Notes under the pieces: model-generated
Seen by the model: the letters and a program-made list of their open reading frames with translations, nothing else
Database searches by the model: none
Told to the model about the DNA's origin: nothing
Origin: Sandaracinaceae bacterium
Lineage (GTDB): Bacteria > Myxococcota_A > Polyangia > Polyangiales > Sandaracinaceae
Reading direction: 5' to 3'
Assembly (NCBI GenBank): GCA_019694315.1
Contig: JAIBCE010000017.1
Location: 1-48,052, forward strand
DNA length: 48,052 bases
Made by a program: the position numbers and the translations under genes
In this document: one piece after another, positions 43,622-48,052 of the stretch
Position numbering within the stretch: the stretch's first letter is position 1
Layout of the letters: every line of letters begins with the position of its first letter

Positions 43622-45003
43622 GAGGCCTCCGAGAGCTCGTGCGGCGCGAGGCCTCGCCGACGCTCCCGCGAGAGCCAGCCCTCGCGTGTCCCCTCGCTCA
43701 CGAGCTCGTAGATGGTGGCGCGCTTGCCCTCGCTCGGCCGCAGCACGCGTCCCACGCGCTGCACGTGCTCGCGCGCGCCGAGCACGCCGCCGAGCACGAT
43801 CGCGACCTCGGCGTCGGGGACGTCGATCCCCTCGTTGAGCACGCGCGCCGACACGAGCACGCGCAGCGAGCCCTCGGCGAAGCGTGCGAGGGCCTTCGCG
43901 CGCTCGTCCCTGCCGATGTCGCAGGTGATCGGCATCACGAGGAAGCGCCGCGCCACGCGATACGCCGCCTCGTTCGTGCCGACGAACACGAGCGTCTTGC
44001 TCGTGCGGTGCTGGTGGAGGAGGCGCGCGAGCATCTGCTCCTTGGCCTCGGTGAGCGCGAGGACCGCGCGCGAGCGTCGGAGCGCCATCATCGCCGCGCG
44101 TCCCTCGGGGCTCGTCTGCGCCTCGCGTGCGAGCTCGTGGAAGGTGCGCTCTCGATCACCGACGAGCGACTCGACCCACCGCTTGAAGGTGGCCCGCGAC
44201 GCGTCGTGCTCTCGGCGCTCCTCGCGCGTGAGCGGCAGGCGGAGCACGAGCTGATCGAACGGGGCGAGCCAGCGGCCCGCGAGGTCGTGCACCGACACAT
44301 CGCACACGATCGGGCCCACGAGCTCCGAGAGGCGTACGGCCTCGGGACCCTCGGGCGGGGTCGCCGTCAGACCGAGCCGGAGGCTCGCCGTGCTCGTCTC
44401 GAGGATCTCGTCCATCGCGGCATCACCGAAGTGGTGAGCCTCGTCGACCACGAGCAGGCCGAAGCGCGGCGCGAGCGTCGAGGCGTGTCGCAGGGCCGAC
44501 GCGTACGTCGCCACCGTGATCGGGCCGAGCTCGTGGGCTCCGTCTCCGAACCGAGCGATGGGTGTCTCGAGCCCCGCTCCGAGCGCGCGATGCCATTGCT
44601 CGAGGAGGGCGCGCGTGGGCACCACCACGAGGCTCGGCGCGGCGCCGCGCGCGATCGCGGCGAGGCCCACGCGTGTCTTTCCCGCGCCGGTAGGCAAGAC
44701 CACCACGCCGCGTCGTGCCGCGAGCTCCCAGCCCGCGAGGGCCTGTCTCTGGTAGGGCCGGAGCGAGGCCTCGAGCGCGTCGCGGCAGCTCAGGCTGGGT
44801 GGCGCGAGGCGCGCGGCCGCCACGTCGTCGTGCTGGACGTCGATGCCGCTCGCTCGCGCCGTCTCGAGGACGGCGCCGTACGCGTGTCCCGGCGCGCGCA
44901 GGCGGCGCACGCGCGGATCGAGCCGCGCGCTGCGGAAGGCCTCGAGGTGCTCGCGCGGGAGGTCGTCGAGGAGGAGGGTGCCGTGGTCGTGCTGGATCTT
45001 CAC
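43618..45003 (-). CDS. XPB-like DNA repair helicase
   Basis: 461 residues from GTG 45003, the only start between the previous gene and the helicase. SF2 motifs: LRPYQRQALAGW (Q-like), PTGAGKT (104-110), VVVPTRALLEQW, DEAH at 187-190, LGLTATP (213-216), ARVLNEGIDVPDAE (~386-399) and QRVGRVLR (415-422). The ~80-residue N-terminus fits the XPB damage-recognition-like domain, and the 220-330 insert includes the thumb region. XPB unwinds DNA around lesions; bacterial and archaeal forms work with Bax1. Upstream gene 59 bp away, Bax1 gene overlapping, so an operon. Confidence 0.88.
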   Translation of the reverse strand: MKIQHDHGTLLLDDLPREHLEAFRSARLDPRVRRLRAPGHAYGAVLETARASGIDVQHDDVAAARLAPPSLSCRDALEASLRPYQRQALAGWELAARRGVVVLPTGAGKTRVGLAAIARGAAPSLVVVPTRALLEQWHRALGAGLETPIARFGDGAHELGPITVATYASALRHASTLAPRFGLLVVDEAHHFGDAAMDEILETSTASLRLGLTATPPEGPEAVRLSELVGPIVCDVSVHDLAGRWLAPFDQLVLRLPLTREERREHDASRATFKRWVESLVGDRERTFHELAREAQTSPEGRAAMMALRRSRAVLALTEAKEQMLARLLHQHRTSKTLVFVGTNEAAYRVARRFLVMPITCDIGRDERAKALARFAEGSLRVLVSARVLNEGIDVPDAEVAIVLGGVLGAREHVQRVGRVLRPSEGKRATIYELVSEGTREGWLSRERRRGLAPHELSEAS

Positions 45004-45062
45004 GGCAAGGCCGTCGGCAGCTCGCGTCCGCCGTTGCGTGCCTCGGCCCGTGGGCCGCGTGA

Positions 45063-45695
45063 TCAGGTCACGATCACGCCTCGTACGCGCAGCGCCTCGG
45101 CGACGCGGGCCTCGAGGGGGCAGCCCACCCATCGCAGTGTTCGGAGGCGTGGCAGCTCGAGCAGCGCGTCGTGCTCGAGCGTCCGGGTGCCGGCCACCGC
45201 GAGCGCTTCGAGCGTCGCGTGTCCCCGAAGCGGCGCGAGCGAGCGAGGACGCCGCGTGAACCCGTGGGCGTCGAGGGAGAGGCTGCGGAGCTGCGGGAGC
45301 GCGAGCACGCCGTCGATCTCGCGCACGGCGTAGTGCTCGCCTTCGCCTCCGGAGTCGGTCACCGAGCCGTCGAGCTCGAGCGCGCTCGCGAGGCCCACCT
45401 CGAGCTCCTCGTAGATCTCGTTGCCCCCATCGAAGTCGAGCGCGCGTAGGCGTGCGAGCTCGTCGGTCGTCACGTCGATCGCGCACAGGGCCCGCACCCC
45501 GTGCCGGAGGAGGCGCGCCAGGTCGGGACGCGTCGAGAGGCGTCCCTCGATCCAGAGCGCTGCATCCACGCGCACGGCCACGGCAGCCGACTCGAGGGCA
45601 TCTTCGAGGCGCGAGCCGAGGAGGTCCTGGATCAGGAGCGACTGGAGCACACCGAGGCCGAGACCGGGATCGCGAAAGGTGGTGGAGACCTTCAT
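45063..45695 (-). CDS. leucine-rich/DUF6892-like protein preceding XPB
   Basis: 210 residues. The N-terminus reads MKVSTTFRDPGLGLGVLQSL then DALWIEGRL-like strands; the C-terminal half has repeat units LPQLRSLSLDAHGF, HATLEALAVAGT and LPRLRTLRWVGC that look like degenerate leucine-rich repeats. The N-terminal part resembles the DUF6892 pattern (by eye). Cytoplasmic, function unknown. It is first of the four minus-strand genes ending in the tail-anchored protein; the link to repair is positional only. Confidence 0.65.
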   Translation of the reverse strand: MKVSTTFRDPGLGLGVLQSLLIQDLLGSRLEDALESAAVAVRVDAALWIEGRLSTRPDLARLLRHGVRALCAIDVTTDELARLRALDFDGGNEIYEELEVGLASALELDGSVTDSGGEGEHYAVREIDGVLALPQLRSLSLDAHGFTRRPRSLAPLRGHATLEALAVAGTRTLEHDALLELPRLRTLRWVGCPLEARVAEALRVRGVIVT

Positions 45696-45843
45696 GCCGC
45701 GGAGCCAACGCCGGCCTCACGATCGTCGCCACGATCCGATCGGGCCATGGCGCGGCCCTCCGCGAGCGCGCCCCGCGACGCGAGGACGGCCGGCCTCCGC
45801 GTGGTACCTTCACGGCCCTCTCGATCCCGAGGAGACCCGACAG

Positions 45844-46671
45844 ATGAGCCTGAAAGGCAAGACGCTCTTCATCACCGGCGCGAGCCGCGGCATCGGACAC
45901 GCGATCGGCCTCCGCGCCGCCAAGGACGGCGCGAACATCGTGATCGTCGCCAAGACGACGGAGCCGCACCCCAAGCTCCCGGGCACCATCTACACGGCCG
46001 CCGAGGACATGGAGAAGGCGGGCGGCAAGGCGCTCGCGATCCCCGTCGACATCCGCGACGACGCGGCCGTCTACGCGGCCGTCGCCAAGACGGTCGAGAC
46101 CTTCGGTGGCATCGACATCCTCGTGAACAACGCCTCGGCCATCTCGCTCACCGGCACGCTCGAGACGCCGATGAAGCGCTACGACCTGATGCACCACATC
46201 AACACGCGCGGCACCTTCCTCTGCTCGCAGGCGTGCATTCCGCACCTCAAGAAGGCGGCCAACCCGCACATCCTGAACCTCTCGCCGCCGCTCTCGATGA
46301 AGCCGCACTGGTTCGGCGGTCACGTGGCCTACACGATGGCCAAGTACGGCATGAGCATGTGCGTGCTCGGCATGGCCGAGGAGTTCAAGGGCGCCGGTAT
46401 CGCGGTGAACGCGCTCTGGCCGCGCACCGCCATCGCCACGGCCGCCGTGCAGAACCTCCTCGGCGGCGACGCCGCGATGAAGGGCTCGCGCACCGTCGAC
46501 ATCATGGCCGACGCCGCCTACGCGATCTTCAACCGCTCGAGCAAGGACGTGAAGAACACTGGCAACTTCTTCATCGACGACGATGTCCTGAAGAGCGAGG
46601 GCGTGACCAACTTCGACAAGTACGCAGTCGACCCCACGGCGGACCTCGTCCCCGACTTCTTCGTGGATTGA
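45844..46671 (+). CDS. short-chain dehydrogenase (HSDL2-like SDR)
   Basis: 275 residues. NAD(P) motif TGASRGIGHAIG near the start, NNASAIS (NNAG equivalent), catalytic Ser in NLSPPLS, and YTMAKYG giving the YxxxK pair. The IVAKTTEPHPKLPGTIYTAA stretch and the long C-terminal tail (VKNTGNFFIDDDVLKSEGVT) match the HSDL2-type SDR group, oxidoreductases connected with fatty-acid or hydroxysteroid metabolism. ATG 45844 has GAGGAG 9 nt upstream. It precedes the REP-like palindrome and the mini-lipoprotein. Confidence 0.93.
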   Translation: MSLKGKTLFITGASRGIGHAIGLRAAKDGANIVIVAKTTEPHPKLPGTIYTAAEDMEKAGGKALAIPVDIRDDAAVYAAVAKTVETFGGIDILVNNASAISLTGTLETPMKRYDLMHHINTRGTFLCSQACIPHLKKAANPHILNLSPPLSMKPHWFGGHVAYTMAKYGMSMCVLGMAEEFKGAGIAVNALWPRTAIATAAVQNLLGGDAAMKGSRTVDIMADAAYAIFNRSSKDVKNTGNFFIDDDVLKSEGVTNFDKYAVDPTADLVPDFFVD

Positions 46672-46691
46672 GGTTCGCCGAGTGGCCAGAG

Positions 46692-46735
46692 TCCCCTCTC
46701 CCGCTCGCGGGAGAGGGCCAGGGTGAGGGCCAGGC
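46692..46735. repeat. REP-like palindromic element
   Basis: A perfect 10-bp stem CCCTCTCCCG / CGGGAGAGGG with a CTCG loop at 46694-46717, directly followed by GCCAGGGTGAGGGC. This GGGAGAGGG...GGGTGAGGG design is known as a widespread intergenic repeat in GC-rich bacteria. I see only one copy in this window. It starts about 20 bp after the SDR stop and could act as an mRNA-end stabiliser. Confidence 0.65.
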
Positions 46736-46760
46736 CACCGCGAGGAATCCAGAGAGACGC

Positions 46761-46994
46761 ATGCGACTGACCATCACACTGACCACCTTCGCGCTCCTCA
46801 CCCTGACCGCCTGCGGTGGCACGCCCCAGCGCGCTCCCATGCCCGACGTCGCGAGCACGGATCAGTCGGCCGACGACATGGGACTGCCTGCCGTGGAGCC
46901 CCAGAGTGGCGGTGAGGCGCCGACGTCAGAGGGGCAGTCCGAAGGCCAGTCTGGAGAGGGCGAATCGGCAGCGGCGGGCGGAACGTCGAGCTGA
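46761..46994 (+). CDS. small lipoprotein, low-complexity
   Basis: 77 residues. The signal ends TLTAC (Cys 18), then GGTPQRAPMPD and an acidic Ser/Gly/Glu/Gln-rich tail with SEGQ repeats. No structured domain, so probably a short outer-membrane anchored peptide. AGAGAGAC lies just upstream of the ATG. It follows the SDR gene and REP-like element by 89 bp. Confidence 0.6.
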   Translation: MRLTITLTTFALLTLTACGGTPQRAPMPDVASTDQSADDMGLPAVEPQSGGEAPTSEGQSEGQSGEGESAAAGGTSS

Positions 46995-47041
46995 GTCGGT
47001 GATCGGCCGGCCTGCGCGCGTGAAGCGCCAGCGGCCGGTCA

Positions 47042-47950
47042 CTACCAACGAACAGCGACGTGATCCGAAAAGGCGGCCAACGGAATCCCGACGGCGAGCG
47101 CGATGGCCAGCACCACGCCGCCACTGATGAAGTAGGGCACGCCGACCTCCAGCGAATTGCAGTCTCGCATGCCGATACATGCGCCCACACCGACGAATGC
47201 CCCAGCGATCGTCGTCGCAAAGCCGGCCAACCCTGGGCCGAAGAGAACGACCAAGCCGACGATTCTTTCGATCTCGCGACTGTCGATCTCGATGTGGAGG
47301 TTCCCGGAGCGCCCCACGGTCAGCGGGGGCCCGACACGGTGCGCGCGCGAGGTCCCACGCGCGACCCCCAGCTGATAGGTGCCCACAGGGACGCCCAGAT
47401 CGCAGGGAACGTTGCAGAGGACCGCGAACTGATCGACCAGCGCGGTGCTCATCACACGCCCCGTCAGCGTGGGGACGGTGACTGTGCTGCTCAGGCGGTG
47501 GAGGGAGACTCCCGGCTCGTCCGCGGTGACGTGGAGCGTCACCTCTCCCGCGCCGCCGTTCGCCGCGTCAGGGGCGCCCGCCGCGTCTGAAGCCCTCGAC
47601 GTGGATGCATGCGTCTCGGCCTCCAACGGTCGAATGGCAGCGATGTCGCTCCGGGTGACGAGCCGCGCCGTGCCGTCGTCGAGCGCGACGGTCACACCGC
47701 TCGGCGTGTCGGTGGAGACGTCACCGAAGAGCGCGGTCCCGTCGTGGAGCTGGACAAGGACACGGCGGCCCACGAGCGTGACAGGCTCAACCGCCTCGGT
47801 CGGCGCCGCAGATGCCTCGGTGGCGTGATCGCTCGACCGCAGCTCGGCGACGAGCCCACGATCGATCGTGCGTATCTCGCCCGTTGCGAGCTGGATCACG
47901 ATCCGCGATGGCGTGGACTCCACGACCGAGGCGGATGCGATCCTGATCAT
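47042..47950 (-). CDS. hypothetical protein with two C-terminal membrane helices
   Basis: 302 residues from ATG 47950 (MIRIASASVV). The N-terminal ~110 residues contain two similar short beta units (SRIVIQLATGEIRTIDRGLV; VLVQLHDGTALFGDVSTDTP with VTVALDDGTARLVTRSDIAA), resembling a Sm/SH3-like or DUF-type small barrel pair. An Ala/Ser/Gly linker, a PEGA-like strand region (EVTLHVTADEPGVSLHRL, CNVPCDLGVPVGTYQLGVAR) with cysteines, and two hydrophobic segments (IVGLVVLFGPGLAGFATTIA; FISGGVVLAIALAVGIPLAA) follow. PEGA-like resemblance is by eye. Function unknown. Confidence 0.68.
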   Translation of the reverse strand: MIRIASASVVESTPSRIVIQLATGEIRTIDRGLVAELRSSDHATEASAAPTEAVEPVTLVGRRVLVQLHDGTALFGDVSTDTPSGVTVALDDGTARLVTRSDIAAIRPLEAETHASTSRASDAAGAPDAANGGAGEVTLHVTADEPGVSLHRLSSTVTVPTLTGRVMSTALVDQFAVLCNVPCDLGVPVGTYQLGVARGTSRAHRVGPPLTVGRSGNLHIEIDSREIERIVGLVVLFGPGLAGFATTIAGAFVGVGACIGMRDCNSLEVGVPYFISGGVVLAIALAVGIPLAAFSDHVAVRW

Positions 47951-48052
47951 GCGGCAAGCCTTGCCTCGCTCTGGTGTTTCGCCGCATGGGCGGACCATGC
48001 CGCATCCCACCGATCCGAGAGCACGAGTCCACGCGTGGACATGACGCCCTTG

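Overview
High-GC, densely coded bacterial chromosome segment. Asp/Ala/Gly-linker lipoproteins, a MopE-type motif lipoprotein, PPC-domain and choice-of-anchor-D surface proteins, TolC/MlaC envelope genes and a DUF507 gene point to a Gram-negative predatory or soil member of the Myxococcota, probably Polyangiales close to Sandaracinaceae. That placement is inferred from gene content and composition, not from a marker gene. No rRNA, tRNA, CRISPR array or intact transposase was seen.

Layout. 1-4590 (minus): acyl-CoA dehydrogenase, acyl-CoA carboxylase carboxyltransferase and biotin carboxylase (cut by the window edge), an acyl-CoA oxidation/carboxylation operon. 4975-8936: a two-gene unit (TPR membrane protein plus small Cys-rich lipoprotein) disrupted by a 643-bp near-perfect direct duplication that flanks about 2 kb of foreign-looking DNA, including the N-terminal stump of a type IIG restriction-modification enzyme. 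9003-13379 (minus): purH, purD and a MopE-motif lipoprotein. 13532-16537 (plus): small WapI/immunity-like protein, DedA, HEAT-repeat protein and a coupled methyltransferase. 16545-18360 (minus): RimK-like ATP-grasp ligase fused to an RCK_C domain, and a one-helix membrane protein. 18453-19804 (plus): Nudix hydrolase coupled to a GH114 lipoprotein. 20018-25333: a 1,771-residue lipoprotein of 15 choice-of-anchor-D-like repeats, followed by a clear terminator. 25474-29271: gatCAB plus a coupled lipoprotein. 29539-34808 (plus): TolC-like channel, MlaC, DUF507, YicC and a PPC-domain lipoprotein ending at a strong terminator. 34966-38723 (minus): DEAD-box helicase, alpha/beta hydrolase, Kazal-ended Cys-rich lipoprotein. 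38822-41687: envelope protein, then a cytochrome P450 and a 96-residue protein divergently transcribed from a 55-bp intergenic region. 41751-45695 (minus): XPB-like helicase with its Bax1/DUF790 nuclease partner, flanked by a tail-anchored protein and an LRR-like protein. 45844-47950: SDR oxidoreductase, REP-like palindrome, mini-lipoprotein and a C-terminal-membrane protein.

Themes. (i) An archaeal-type XPB-Bax1 repair pair in a bacterial operon is the most system-like locus. (ii) The 2.6-kb direct-repeat structure looks like a single-crossover integration. (iii) About ten operon-leading genes carry a TANNNT-like -10 element only 5-10 nt before the start codon, suggesting widespread leaderless or near-leaderless transcription, alongside other genes with ordinary Shine-Dalgarno leaders.
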